Positions 1 to 12,942 of a stretch of 64,000 nucleotides of DNA are shown piece after piece. The notes beneath the pieces are model-generated. The model was not told the origin of the DNA and did no database searches. It was given only the letters and a program-made list of their open reading frames with translations. The position numbers were made by a program, and so were the translations under genes. Every line of letters starts with the position of its first letter. Position 1 is the stretch's first letter. Source of the stretch: Antedon mediterranea (taxonomy: Eukaryota; Echinodermata; Crinoidea; Comatulida; Antedonidae); NCBI RefSeq assembly GCF_964355755.1, contig NC_092674.1:8003001-8067000 (forward strand). The letters are read 5' to 3'.

Positions 1-3000
1 TTTTTTTTTCAGTTACTGCTGTGGTTTTAGACATCCTCCACTTCACATACAAGTTAATGGCTTATTAATAATTAAGGTAATCAGTAAACTCATTATAAAT
101 GTTTTGCTTTAATTTACTAACAATGTTTCATTTATCTACTAACCATACATAAACACACTAACACACCAACATACACAAAACACCTTTTAGAATAGCTTGT
201 ATTTAATGTAGAACAAATTAAATCTTCTTGTACTAGACTAAAGTTAAACACAGAAATGCAGTCAGTTTAGTTAATTACTGTAGGGAAAAATTAAAAACAG
301 CAATACAGTTCAGTTAGTTGTTGTAGGACAAAATTAAACTAAGGAATACAGTTTAGTTTAGTTATTTACTGTAGGGAAAAATTAGAAGCAGCAATGTAGT
401 TTAGTTGGTTGTAGAACATATTTAAACAGGGGAATACAGTTCAGTTTAGTTATTTTCTGTATAGGAAAACAATTAAAAACATCAATTCAGTTTAGTATAG
501 TTTAGTTAATTGTACTGTAGGACAAATTTAAACACAGCAATGGAATTTAGTTGGTTGTGAAACAAAAGTGAACATAGTTTAGTTTGGTTAATTGTTGTAG
601 GACAAATGTAGACACAACAATTCAGTTTAGTTTAGTTGGTTGTAGAACAAAATTAAACACAGCAATTCAATTTATCTATTGAACAACCCAATAATACAGG
701 ACATTCAAGTAGTTAGACATGTGTAGGGGTACAGTTATTATATAACCTATTTAGGAGTACATATATTTGACAACTCTAAAATTATAATTGGTTGAGAAAT
801 CATCTATTGAACAACCCAATAGCCATTCAAGTAGTTAGACATGTTTAAGAGTACAGTTATTATAGAACACAATTAAGAGTAATTATTTTAAAAAAATCTG
901 AAAGTATAATTGGTTGAGAAATCATCTATTGAAGAACTCAATAATACAGAACATTCAAGTAGTTAGACATGTGTAGGGGTACAGTTATTATAGAGCACAA
1001 TTAAGAGTACATATTTTAGACAAATCTAACAGTACTATTTGTTGAAAAATCATCTATTGAACAACCCAATAATACAGGACATTCAAGTAGTTAGACATGT
1101 GTAGGGGTACAGTTATTATAGAACACAATTAAGAGTAAATTGTAGTTTTTATCAATTGGTTGTAGAAGAAATTTAAACACAGCAATGCAGTTCAGGTTAG
1201 TTAGTTGTAGGTGAAATTTAAACACAGCAATGCAGTTCAGGTTAGTTAGTTGTAGGTGAAATTTAAACACAGCAATACAGTTCAGTTTAGTTAGTTGTTT
1301 AGGGCAAAATAAACAGCAAATCTAACAGTGTAATTGGTTGAGAAATCATCTATTGAACAACTCAATAATACAGAACATTCAGGTAGTTAGACATGTCTGG
1401 GGGGACAATTATTATAGAACACAATTAAGAGTAAATTGTAGTTTTTATCAATTGGTTGTAGAAGAAATTTAAACACAGCAATGCAGTTCAGGTTAGTTAG
1501 TTGTTTAGGGCAAAATTAAACACAGGATTGCAGTTCAGTTTAGTTAGTTGTAGAAGAAATATAAACACAGCAATGCAGTTCAGTTTAGTTAGTTGTTTAG
1601 GGCAAAATTAAACACAGGATTGCAGTTCAGTTTAGTTGGAATTGTAGGTGGAATATAAACACAGCAATACAGTTCAGTTTAGTTAGTTGTTTAAGGCAAA
1701 ATAAAACAACAAATCTAACAGTGTAATTGGTTGAGAAATCATCTATTGAACAACTCAATAATACAGAACATTCAAGTAGTTAGACATGTGTAGGGGTACA
1801 GTTATTTTAGAACACAATTAAGAGTACATTGTAGTTTGATCTATTGGTTGTAGGATAAATTTAAACACAGCAATGCAGTTCAGTTTAGTTAGTTGTTTAG
1901 GCAAAATAAAACAACAAATCTAACAGTGTAATTGGTTGAGAAATCATCTATTGAACAACTCAATAATACAGGACATTCAAGTAGTTAGACATGTCTGGGG
2001 GGACAGTTATTATAGAACACAATTAAGAGTAAATTGTAGTTTTTATCAATTGGTTGTAGAAGAAATTTAAACACAGCAATGCAGTTCAGGTTAGTTAGTT
2101 GTTTAGGGCAAAATTAAACACAGGATTGCAGTTTAGTTTAGTTGGTTGTAGGTGAAATTTAAACACAGCAATACAGTTCAGTTTAGTTAGTTGTTTAGGG
2201 CAAAATAAAACAGCAAATCTAACAGTGTAATTGGTTGAGAAATCATCTATTGGACAACACAATAATACAGGACATTCAAGTAGTTAGACATGTGTAGGGG
2301 GACAGTTATTATAGAACACAATTAGGAGTACATATTTTAGACAAATCTAAAAGTATAATTGATTGAAAAATTATCTATTGAACAACTCAACAATACAGGA
2401 CATTAAAGTAGTCAGACAAGTGTAGGGGTACAGTTATTATAGAGCACAATTAAGAGTACATATTTTAGACAAATCTAAAAGTCTAATTGATTGAGAAATT
2501 ATCTATTGAACAACTCAACAATACAGGACATTAAAGTAGTCAGACAAGTGTAGGGGTACAGTTATTATAGAGCACAATTAAGAGTACATATTTTAGACAA
2601 ATCTAACAGTACTATTTGTTTAAAAATCATCTATTGAACAACCCAATAATACAGGACATTCAAGTAGTTAGACATGTCTGGGGGTACAGTTATTATAGAA
2701 CACAATTAAGAGTAAATTGTAGTTTTTATCAATTGGTTGTGGAAGAAATTTAAACACAGCAATGCAGTTCAGGTTAGTTAGTTGTTTAGGGCAAAATTAA
2801 ACACAGGATTGCAGTTCAGTTTAGTTGGTTGTAGGTGAAATTTAAACACAGCAATACAGTTCAGTTTAGTTAGTTGTTTAGGGCAAAATAAACAACAAAT
2901 CTAACAGTGTAATTGGTTGAGAAATCATCTATTGAACAACTCAATAATACAGAACATTCAGGTAGTTAGACATGTCTGGGGGGACAATTATTATAGAACA

Positions 3001-6000
3001 CAATTAAGAGTAAATTGTAGTTTTTATCAATTGGTTGTAGAAGAAATTTAAACACAGCAATGCAGTTCAGGTTAGTTAGTTGTTTAGGGCAAAATTAAAA
3101 ACAGGAATGCAGTTAATTTTAGTTGGTTGTATGAGAAATTTAAACACAGCAATGCAGTTCAGTTTAGTTAGTTGTTTAGGGCAAATTTAAACACAGCAAT
3201 GCAGTTCAGTTTAGTTAGTTGCTTTAGGACAAAGTTAAACAAGGAATTCAGTTTAGTTAATTACTTACGACAAAATTAAACAGAGGAATGCAGTTCAATT
3301 TAGTTAGTTGTTTAGGGCAAAATAAAACACAGCACATCTAACAGTATAATTGGTTGAGAAATCATCTGTAGAACAACTAAAAAATACAGGACATTCAAGT
3401 ACTTAGATAGGTCTAGGGGTACAGTTATTATAGAACACAATTAAGAGTACATATTTTAGACAAATCTAAAAGTATAATTGGTTGAAAAATCATCCATTAA
3501 ACAACCCAATAATACAGGACATTCAAGTAGTTAGACATGTGTAGGGGTACAGTTATTATATAACCCATTTTGGAGTACATATTTGACAACTCTAACAGTA
3601 TAATTGGTTGAGAAATCATCTATTCAACAACCAAATGGATATTCAAGTAGACATGTGTAAGGATACAGTTATTATAGAACACAATTAAGAGTACATATTT
3701 TAGACAAATCTAACAGAATAATAATACAGGACATTCAAGTAGTTAGACATGTGTAGGGGTAATAGTTATTATAGAACACAATTAAGATTACATATTTTAG
3801 AAAAATCTAACAGTATAATTGGTTGAGACATTTTTGGTTGTAGGACACAATCATAGCAGTTCAGTTTAGTTTAGTTGGTTGTAGGACACAATTAAACAGA
3901 GCAATTCAGTTTAGTTTAGTTGGTTGTAGGACACAATTAAACAGCGCAATTCAGTTTAGTTTAGTTGGTTGTAGGACACAATTAAACAGAGCAATTCAGT
4001 TTAGTTTAGTTGGTTTTAGGACACAATTAAACAGAGCAATTCAGTTTAGTTTAGTTGGTTGTAGGACACAATTAAACAGAGCAATTCAGTTTAGTTTAGT
4101 TGGTTTTAGGACACAATTAAACAGAGCAGTTCAGTTTAGTTTAGTTGGTTGTAGGACACAATTAAACAGAGCAATTCAGTTTAGTTTAGTTGGTTTTAGG
4201 ACACAATAAAACAGAGCAATTCAGTTTAGTTTAGTTGGTTGTAGGACACAATTAAACAGAGCAGTTCAGTTTAGTTTAGTTGGTTGTAGGACACAATTAA
4301 ACAGAGCAATTCAGTTTAGTTTAGTTGGTTGTAGGACACAATTAAACAGAGCAATTCAGTTTAGTTTAGTTGGTTTTAGGACACAATAAAACAGAGCAGT
4401 TCAGTTTAGTTTAGTTGGTTGTAGGACACAATTAAACAGAGCAATTCAGTTTAGTTTAGTTGGTTGTAGGACACAATTAAACAGAGCAATTCAGTTTAGT
4501 TTAGTTGGTTTAAGGACACAATAAAACATAGCAATTCAGTTTAGTTTAGTTGGTTGTAGGACACAATTAAACAGAGCAGTTCAGTTTAGTTTAGTTGGTT
4601 GTAGGACACAATTAAACAGAGCAGTTCAGCTCAGTTCAGTTTAGTTGTTTGTAGAACAAAATGAAACAGAGCAATTCAGTTTAGTTTAGTTGGTTGTAGG
4701 ACACAATTAAACAGAGCAGTTCAGTTTAGTTTAGTTGGTTGTAGGACACAATTAAACACAGCAATTCAGCTCAGTTCAGTTTAGTTGTTTGTAGAACAAA
4801 ATGAAACAGAGCAATTCAGTTTAGTTTAGTTGGTTGTAGGACACAATTAAACACAGCAATTCAGTTTAGTTTAGTTGGTTGTAGGACACAATTAAACACA
4901 GCATTTCAGTTTAGTTTAGTTGGTTGTTAAGGGCAAAATTAAACATAGGAATGCAGTTCCGTTTAGTTGGTTGTATGAGAAATTTAAACACAGCAATGCA
5001 GTTCAGTTTAGTTAGTTGTTTAGGGTAAAATTAAACACAGGAATGCAGTTCAGTTTAGTTGGTTGTATGAGAAATTTAAACACAGCAATGCAGTTCAGTT
5101 TAGTTAGTTGTTTAGGGCAAAATTAAACACAGGAATGCAGTTCAGTTTAGTTGGTTGTATGAAAAATTTAAACACAGCAATGCAGTTCAGTTTAGTTAGT
5201 TGTTAAGGGCAAAATTAAACATAGGAATGCAGTTCAGTTTAGTTGGTTGTATGAGAAATTTAAACACAGCAATGCAGTTCAATTAAGTTAGTTGTTAAGG
5301 GCAAAATTAAACATAGGAATGCAGTTCAGTTTAGTTGGTTGTATGAGAAATTTAAACACAGCAATGCAGTTCAGTTTAGTTAGTTGTTAATGGCAAAATT
5401 AAACATAGGAATGCAGTTCAGTTTAGTTGGTTGTATGAGAAATTTAAACACAGCAATGCAGTTCAGTTTAGTTAGTTGTTAAGGGCAAAATTAAACACAG
5501 GAATGCAGTTCAGTTTAGTTGGTTGTATGAGAAATTTAAACACAGCAATGCAGTTCAGGTTAGTTAGTTGTTAAGGGCAAAATTAAACATAGGAATGCAG
5601 TTCAGTTTAGTTGGTTGTATGAGAAACTTAAACACAGCAATGCAGTTCAGTTTAGTTGGTTGTATGAGAAATTTAAACACAGCAATGCAGTTCAGTTTAG
5701 TTGGTTGTATGAGAAATTTAAACACAGCAATGCAGTTCAGTTTAGTTGGTTGTATGAGAAATTTAAACACAGCAATGCAGTTCAGTTTAGTTAGTTGCTT
5801 AAGGACAAAGTTAAACAAGGAATTCAGTTTAGTTAATTACTTACGACAAAATTAAACAGAGGAATGCAGTTCAATTTAGTTAGTTGTTTAGGGCAAAATA
5901 AAACACAGCACATCTAACAGTATAATTGGTTGAGAAATCATCTGTAGAACAACTAAAAAATACAGGACAATCAAGTACTTAGATAGGTCTAGGGGTACAG

Positions 6001-9000
6001 TTATTATAGAACACAATTAAGAGTACATATTTTAGACAAATCTAAAAGTATAATTGGTTGAAAAATCATCCATTAAACAACCCAATAATAGAGGACATTC
6101 AAGTAGTTAGACATGTGTAGGGGTACAGTTATTATAGAACACAATTAAGAGTACATATTTTAGACAAATCTAACAGAATAATAATACAGGACATTCAAGT
6201 AGTTAGACATGTGTAGGGGTAATAGTTATTATAGAACACAATTAGGATTACATATTTTAGAAAAATCTAACATTATAATTGGTTGAGACATTTTTGGTTG
6301 TAGGACGCAATCACAGCAGTTCAGTTTAGTTTAGTTGGTTGTAGGACACAATCACAGCAGTTTAGTTTAGTTGGTTGTAGAACAAAATTAAACAGAGCAA
6401 TTCAGTTTAGTTTAGTTGGTTGTAGGACAAAATTAAACACAGTAGCTTAGTTTAGTTTAGTTGGTTGTAGAACACAATTTAACACAGCAGCACAGTTTAG
6501 TTTAGTAATTAAACAGAGAAATTTAGTTTAGTTGGTTTTAGGACACAATTAAACACAGCAGTTCAGTTTAGTTTAGAACAAAATAAACAGAGAAATTCAG
6601 TTTAGTTTAGTTGGTTGTAGGACAGAATTTAACAGAGTAATTCAGTTTATTTTATTTGGTTGTAGAACAACATTAAACACAGCAATTCTAATTTAGCTTA
6701 GTTGGCTGTAGGAAACAATTAAACAGAGTAATTCTGTTTAGTTTAGTTGGTTGTAAGACACAATTAAATATAGCAATTCAGTTTAGTTTAGTTGGTTTTA
6801 GGACACAATTAAACATAGCAATTCAGTGTAGTTTAGTTGGTTTTAGGACACAATTAAACATAGCAATTCAGTTTAGTTTAGTTGGTTTTAGGACACAATT
6901 AAACAGAGTAATTCAGTTTAGTTTAGTTGGTTGTAAGACACAATTAAACATAGCAATTCAGTTTAGTTTAGTTGGTTGTAGGGCACAATTAAACAGAGCA
7001 ATTCAGTTTAGTTTAGTTGGTTGTAGGGCACAATTAAACAGAGCAATTCAGTTTAGTTTAGTTGGTTGTAGGACACAATTAAACAGAGCAATTCAGTTTA
7101 GTTTAGTTGGTTGTAGGACACAATTAAACAGAGCAATTCAGTTTAGTTTAGTTGGTTGTAGGACACAATTAAACAGAGCAATTCAGTTTAGTTTAGTTGG
7201 TTGTAGGGCACAATTAAACAGAGCAATTCAGTTTAGTTTAGTTGGTTGTAGGACACAATTAAACAGAGCAATTCAGGTTAGTTTAGTTGGTTGTAGGACA
7301 CAATTAAACAGAGCAATTCAGTTTAGTTTAGTTGGTTGTAGGACACAATTAAACAGAGCAATTCAGTTTAGTTTAGTTGGTTTTAGGACACAATTAAACA
7401 GAGCAGTTCAGTTTAGTTTAGTTGGTTGTAGGACACAATTAAACAGAGCAATTCAGTTTAGTTTAGTTGGTTTTAGGACACAATAAAACAGAGCAATTCA
7501 GTTTAGTTTAGTTGGTTGTAGGACACAATTAAACAGAGCAATTCAGTTTAGTTTAGTTGGTTGTAGGACACAATAAAACACAGCAGTTCAGCTCAGTTCA
7601 GTTTAGTTGTTTGTAGAACAAAATGAAACAGAGCAATTCAGTTTAGTTTAGTTGGTTGTAGGACACAATTAAACACAGCAATTCAGTTTAGTTTAGTTGG
7701 TTGTAGGACACAATTAAACAGAGCATTTCAGTTTAGTTTAGTTGGTTGTAGGACACAATTAAACAGAGCAGTTCAGCTCAGTTCAGTTTAGTTGTTTGTA
7801 GAACAAAATGAAACAGAGCAATTCAGTTCAGTTTAGTTGGTTGTAGGACACAATTAAACACAGCAATTCAGTTTAGTTTAGTTGGTTGTAGGACACAATT
7901 AAACAGAGCATTTCAGTTTAGTTTAGTTGGTTGTAGGACACAATTAAACAGAGCATTTCAGTTTAGTTTAGTTGGTTGTAGGGCACAATTAAACATAGCA
8001 ATTCAGTTTAGTTTAGTTGGTTGTAGGACACAATTAAACAGAGCAATTCAGTTTAGTTTAGTTGGTTGTAGGACACAATTAAACATAGCAGTTCAGTTTA
8101 GTCTAGTTTGTTGTAGAACAAAATTAAACATAGCAATTCAGTTTAGATTAGTTGGTTGTAGGACACAATTAAACACAGCAATTCATCTATTAGCCAAAAC
8201 AATAATACAGAGCATTCAAATATTTAGACATATGTAGGGGTACAGTTATTGTAGACAACAATTAAGATAATATATTTTAGACAAATTTAAAAGTATAATT
8301 GGTTGGGAAATTATCTAGTAGACAACAACACAATACAGAACATTCAAATATTTAGACATGTGTAGGGGTACAGTTATTATAGAACATCATTAAGGGTACA
8401 TATTTTAGACAAATCTAAAAGTATAATTGGTTAAGAAATTATCTAGTAGACAACACAATAATACAGAACATTCATATATTTAGACTTGTGCAATTCAGTT
8501 TAGTTTAGTTGGTTGTAAGACACAATTAAACATAGCAATTCAGTTTAGTTTAGTTGGTTGTAAGACAAAATTAAATAGAGAAGTTTATTTAAGTTGGTTG
8601 TAGAACAAAATTAAACAGAGCAATTCAGTTTAGTTTAATTGGTTGTAGGACAAAATTAAACACAGCAGTTCAGGTTATAGGACACAATTAAGAGTAAATA
8701 TTTGAGACAAATCTAACAGAATAATTGGTTGAGAAATCTATCTATCTAATCTATTAGACAACACAATATTACAGCACATTCAAGTAGTTAAACATGTGTA
8801 GGGGTAGAGTTCTTATAGAACCCATTTGGGAGTACATATTTTAAACATATTTAACAGAATAATTGGTTAAGAAATTATCTATTAGACAACACAATAATAC
8901 AGAGCATTCAAGTAGTTAGACATGTGTAGGGGTACAGTTATTATAGAACACAATTAAGAGTACATTGTAGTTTGATCTATTGGTTGTAGGATAAATTTAA

Positions 9001-10180
9001 ACACAGCAATGCAGTTCAGTTTAGTTAGTTGCTTAAGGACAAAGTTAAACAAAGGAATTCAGTTTAGTTTTGTTAGTTCTTACAACAAAATTAAAGAGAG
9101 GAATGCAGTTTAATTTAGTTAGTTGTTTAGAGCAAAATAAAAAACAGCAAATCTAACACTATAATTGGTTAAGAACTTTTAGACAAAACAATTATACATG
9201 GTACAGTTATTATAGAACACAATTAGGAGTAAATATTTTAGACAAATCTGAAGTATAATTAGTTGAGAAATTCTATATGAACCAACCCAATAATACAGGA
9301 CATTCAAGTTGTTAGACATGTGTAGGGGTACAGTTATTATAGAGCACAATTAAGACTCGAGTACATATTTTAGACAAATCTAACAGTATAATTTGGTTGA
9401 GAAATCATCTAATAGACAGCACAATAATACAGGAAATTCTAGTAGTTCACATTTGTAGGGAGGGGTACAGATATTATAGAACACAATTAGGAGTACATAT
9501 TTTAGACAAATCTAACATTAAAACTGGTTGAGTAATCATCTATAGAACAACCCAACAATACAGGACATTCAAGTAGTTAGACATGTATAGGGGTACAGTT
9601 ATTATAGCACACAATTAAGAGTACATATTTTAGACAAATCTGAAGTATAATTAGTTGATAAATCATCTATTGAACAACTCAACAATACAAGACATTCAAG
9701 TAGTTAGGTTACAGTTATTATAGAGCACAATTTAGAGTAAATATTTTAGACAAATTTAACAGTACAATTTGAGAAATAATCTATTGAACAACCCAATAAT
9801 ACACATTTCACATTTAACTAGTTACATGTGTGTAGGGGTACAGTTATTATAGCACACAATTTTAGACAAATAATTTGTTTAGAAATCATCCATTAGACAA
9901 CACAACGACACAGGACATTCAAGAAGTTAGACATCTGTGGGGATACAGTTATTATACAGCACGATTAAGAGTACAGCTGTATTTTAGACAAATCTAACAG
10001 AATAAATTGTTTAGAAATCATCTGGTAAACAACACAACAGTACAGAACATTTAAGTAGTTAGACATCTGTAGGGGTACAGTTATTATAAAACATATATAC
10101 TAGACAAATCTACCAATACAACTGTTTGAAAAATCATTTATTAGACAATAAAACAATACAGGACACTTAACTAATTTCTT
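1..10180. repeat. 10-kb mosaic satellite (45-bp and 128-bp units)
   Basis: Two related AT-rich families alternate. A 45-bp unit with core TTTAGTTGGTTGTAGGACA runs nearly head-to-tail at about 3,836-4,930 and 6,301-8,180. A 128-bp unit with core AGTAGTTAGACATGTGTAGG repeats at about 660-3,835, 5,880-6,290 and 8,180-10,180; for example its start recurs at 2,392 and 2,520. Between them (4,930-5,800) are composite units of about 90 bp carrying AAATTTAAACACAGCAATGC. A block of about 500 bp at 3,215-3,840 recurs at 5,790-6,300, so larger segments were also copied. Short open frames here exist only because 45 is divisible by 3. I see no gene in it. Confidence 0.9.
13..76 (+). other. Possible internal exon at the window edge
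   Basis: A run of nine T followed by CAG looks like a splice acceptor, and AAG|GTAATC at 76/77 looks like a donor. The 64 nt between them are open in one frame, which contains C-C-G-F-R-H-P-P. There is no family match, and this may be chance in AT-rich DNA. Confidence 0.15.
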
Positions 10181-10725
10181 AGAAAAAAACAATTACCAAT
10201 TTAATTATACACCCAAATGCAAAAACCAAAAGTAACTATTGTTAAACAACTGTACTTTTAGTAGTATTATTGATACAATTTTAATGTTTGCAGTCAATTA
10301 AATGAACACTTAACATGCTTATTGTGAAACCTGGTTAAATCCTGCAATATTCTTCTACCCACAGTGTGTTGCTGTTTGGACTGTCATTGAAGGAGCATTT
10401 TCATAGAATGAGCATACTGAAGTAGAAGTCTAAATGTATTCACCTATTCATTTGAAACTCATCAACATTATACAGCAGCAGCTCCATAGTGTTTGGTTGC
10501 ATGAATGATTGGCCAGGACTTGTATTCAATGACATTTTTTAACAAACGTTACATAGATGCTTACATAGGCCTTAATTCTTTAGCCTTTCCAGGTTAAACT
10601 ATTAAATGTGTTACCTTTTATAAGAAATAATTATTTTGAATTAATTTAAGCTCTTCCCTTACAGTTTGTTTTTTAGTATTTTGTAAGTTTTATTTTAATT
10701 TGTCATTAAATTAAATCAAAGATGA

Positions 10726-10731
10726 AATAAA
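10726..10731 (+). terminator. Candidate polyadenylation signal
   Basis: An AATAAA is followed within 45 nt by a T/GT-rich stretch (TTCTGTGTGC). No coding exon is visible upstream except the doubtful one at the window edge, so any transcript ending here would be non-coding or have its coding exons outside the window. Confidence 0.25.
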
Positions 10732-11052
10732 GTTATAAAAGTTGTCTTCAATTCTGTGTGCACCTGCTTTTATCTAATACATACAGCTACAGATGAAGGC
10801 TGCAGTGGGGTTCTAGTCATTCCATTTATTACTATTCTCTCCTTATTTTGCTCACACTGGGCCACTATTTAAAAAGCTCATCATCCTAAAGTTAAATGAC
10901 TTGCATTAATTTTATTAATCTTCAGTGTTCATGTTTTTGGAAGACAGTACATCTTTAAGTCAATGTGATTGGTTTTTTTAAACTGGTTATATATACTTGT
11001 TAAACCTTATTTCTGATTTACTTTAAACTGAAACCTTTTGTTTTGCTGAAAA

Positions 11053-11096
11053 GGGTCAAGTCATGACAAGTGCTTTTGCACTTCTGGACTTGATCC
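11053..11096. other. Two-segment hairpin
   Basis: The outer arms GGGTCAAGTC (11,053-11,062) and GACTTGATCC (11,087-11,096) pair with one G-U. The inner arms AAGTGC and GCACTT (11,068-11,083) pair perfectly around TTTT. A small internal loop separates the stems. It may be a structured RNA or a remnant of a palindromic repeat; no known class was recognised. Confidence 0.4.
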
Positions 11097-12035
11097 TGAC
11101 TGCCATAATTATGAGGTTTACTACATTAAACATGAATTTAAAATGAATTATGAGAACCCTAGCACATGATGATGTTTATGGATGGAGTTGTTGATTTTCT
11201 TGTCCATAATTCTTGTAACATCCAAAGTTGTATAACACTGCATCAGTGTTGTCCACAGCGTAGGTCTATTAGTGTCTGTCAACATATGGTTTTTATTATA
11301 TAAAATGTTATCAACTACATGTTATTAACATGCTCCAATGTTATTTTCTATTTATTTTCGACCAAAAACAAGTTAAAAAAACAATCTTGTATAGTCAATG
11401 TATTCAATTATAATCTCTATTCATCTGTTTAAAAAGAAATATAACATCATGTTTGCATGTACTTGATAACATTTTGTCATACAAACTTACTTGGTGTAGA
11501 TTACTGTAGAAGCTTACTAAACTTAATCTAGGTACTTGGAAATAGTAACCCACCCCACACTTAGCTTTGTACGTCACTAATTTATTGAGAAAAATACAAA
11601 ACTACAGTAAAGTAAACACATTTGCTGATTTACCTTTATTAATTAGTTTTTATTAATGATTTTGACACCTTTTTTCAAGTTAAACACAGGCCTACTACTA
11701 TCATTTGCTATTTATTACTGTATTTTGTATTCTCATCATCATCTTTTATTATTAGTATTTCTGGACAGCGTCAGCTACATCATCTTCATTGATTCCAGAC
11801 AAGACAATTAATGTTCTTCCACCAACATTATTAGTTGGTTATTATTCTCAACTAACTTTTAGGATGGGCTTTAAAACTTTCACATCTTTTTATATTAATA
11901 TATTATAATATCACAACCTAAAAGAAATAAAATAATTATTTAACAATTTGCATAACACATTTAGAAATAAAATTAAACACAGGTATTAGTTATTACTAAA
12001 AGGTACTGTAGTGTAAAACACATACAGCATAAAAA

Positions 12036-12290
12036 AGCCTTGCTTAAGGCCTACCTAGGCTAGGCCTAGTCCTGTATAGCCTACAGACAGGCCCTGCCTA
12101 GCTAGGGCCTACCTACCTATGTGGGCTACAGGCCTAGTAGGTTAGGCCTAAGCCTAGGTCCTCTATTAAGCTAGGCCTAGCTAGTAGCCTACTACTACTA
12201 GGCCTATAGGCCTAGGCTAGGCTTGACTATATGATGAGCCCTATAGGCCTAGTAGGGCCTAGCCTAGGGCCTACCTAGGGCTATATAATC
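12036..12290. repeat. AGGCCTA/CCTAGG palindrome-rich patch
   Basis: About 250 bp consist largely of overlapping AGGCCT, CCTAGG and TAGGCCTA palindromes in no fixed period. The patch is far more GC-rich than its surroundings. Isolated AGGCCTA copies are scattered through the rest of the window, including the introns, so this looks like a local expansion of a genome-wide motif. Confidence 0.7.
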
Positions 12291-12526
12291 AAATGATTTA
12301 TTTGATTTGAAAAGACTTCGAGTCTAACAACAAAGCCCCGATATGGGTAAAAACCCTACCTGCCTAGGCTCCTAGCCTATGTTTGGTACAAAATACACAA
12401 AATTACGTACATTAATTATTTTTTATAAATAAATAAAGTTGTTGGAAAGCCTGAAATCCGTGGCAAATGGCAAATCATAATTTCATCGCACATCACATTT
12501 CCTTTCAATTTTTGAAGAAGAAATAA

Positions 12527-12540
12527 CGGAAGTGACGTCA
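12527..12540. promoter_or_regulatory. Candidate composite ETS/CRE element
   Basis: CGGAAGTGACGTCA joins an ETS core (GGAA) to a perfect palindromic CRE (TGACGTCA). This composite is known from metazoan promoters. It lies about 400 bp upstream of the gene 1 start codon, in a short CG-containing stretch (12,480-12,710) that stands out from the AT-rich flanks. Which gene and which strand it serves is inference. Confidence 0.35.
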
Positions 12541-12626
12541 CATGGGCAATGAAAACTCCAACGTAGCAAACGTCCATAGCCAACGTAGCAAAATGACAGT
12601 AGCAAACGGCCAAAAAGTCTTGAATT

Positions 12627-12711
12627 CGTAGCAATCGGCCATTTGAGTTCTTCAGAACGTAGCAATCGGCCATTTGAGTTCTTCAGAACGTAGCAATCGG
12701 CCAACAAGATC
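12627..12711. repeat. 31-bp tandem repeat, about 2.7 copies
   Basis: The unit starting CGTAGCAATCGGCCATTTGA occurs at 12,627, 12,658 and 12,689 (truncated). Looser relatives (CGTAGCAAACG) lie just upstream. The array ends where the first TA microsatellite begins. Confidence 0.8.
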
Positions 12712-12712
12712 T

Positions 12713-12715
<3 letters not shown>

Positions 12716-12772
<57 letters not shown>
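12716..12772. repeat. (TA)n microsatellite
   Basis: An uninterrupted TA dinucleotide run. It forms the left flank of the inverted repeat at 12,805-12,908; a second TA run flanks it on the right. Confidence 0.95.
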
Positions 12773-12774
<2 letters not shown>

Positions 12775-12804
12775 CAATGATGTTGCGTAGCACTGTGTAA
12801 ATTA

Positions 12805-12899
12805 TATATAAATCATACTGTAAATTATAGAAACAGTGCTCATATTCGGAACATGATCTCATAATCGCGTCGAGCACTGTTTCTATAATTTACAGTATG

Positions 12900-12908
<9 letters not shown>
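12805..12908. repeat. Perfect 36-bp inverted repeat between TA runs
   Basis: Arm 12,805-12,840 is the exact reverse complement of arm 12,873-12,908, with a 32-nt loop. TA repeats lie on both sides (12,716-12,772 and 12,904-12,939). This could be a foldback/MITE that uses TA targets, or a replication-slippage product. The right TA run abuts the gene 1 start codon, so this structure marks the place where the ancestral 5' part of gene 1 is missing. Confidence 0.75.

Positions 12909-12937
<29 letters not shown>

Positions 12938-12942
<5 letters not shown>

Larger units (their letters stand above)
10181..12035. other. Non-coding AT-rich stretch, no gene seen
   Basis: This is single-copy-looking sequence between the satellite and the AGGCCTA patch. 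No long open frame is visible on either strand. It contains an AATAAA at 10,726-10,731 followed by a GT-rich stretch, as at the 3' end of a plus-strand transcript, and a strong hairpin at 11,053-11,096. It could be a 3' untranslated region of an upstream gene or plain intergenic DNA. Confidence 0.5.

Noticed and set aside
5564-5855. Opposite-strand open frames with 15-residue repeats
   Set aside because: They exist only because the satellite unit is 45 bp. No start context or homology.
3836-8180. CRISPR-like regular repeats of 45 bp
   Set aside because: Units are head-to-tail with no variable spacers, and the context is animal DNA. It is a satellite.
12416-12877. Minus-strand frames including a poly-Tyr/Ile stretch
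   Set aside because: They read through the 31-bp repeat and the TA microsatellite; composition is entirely repeat-driven.
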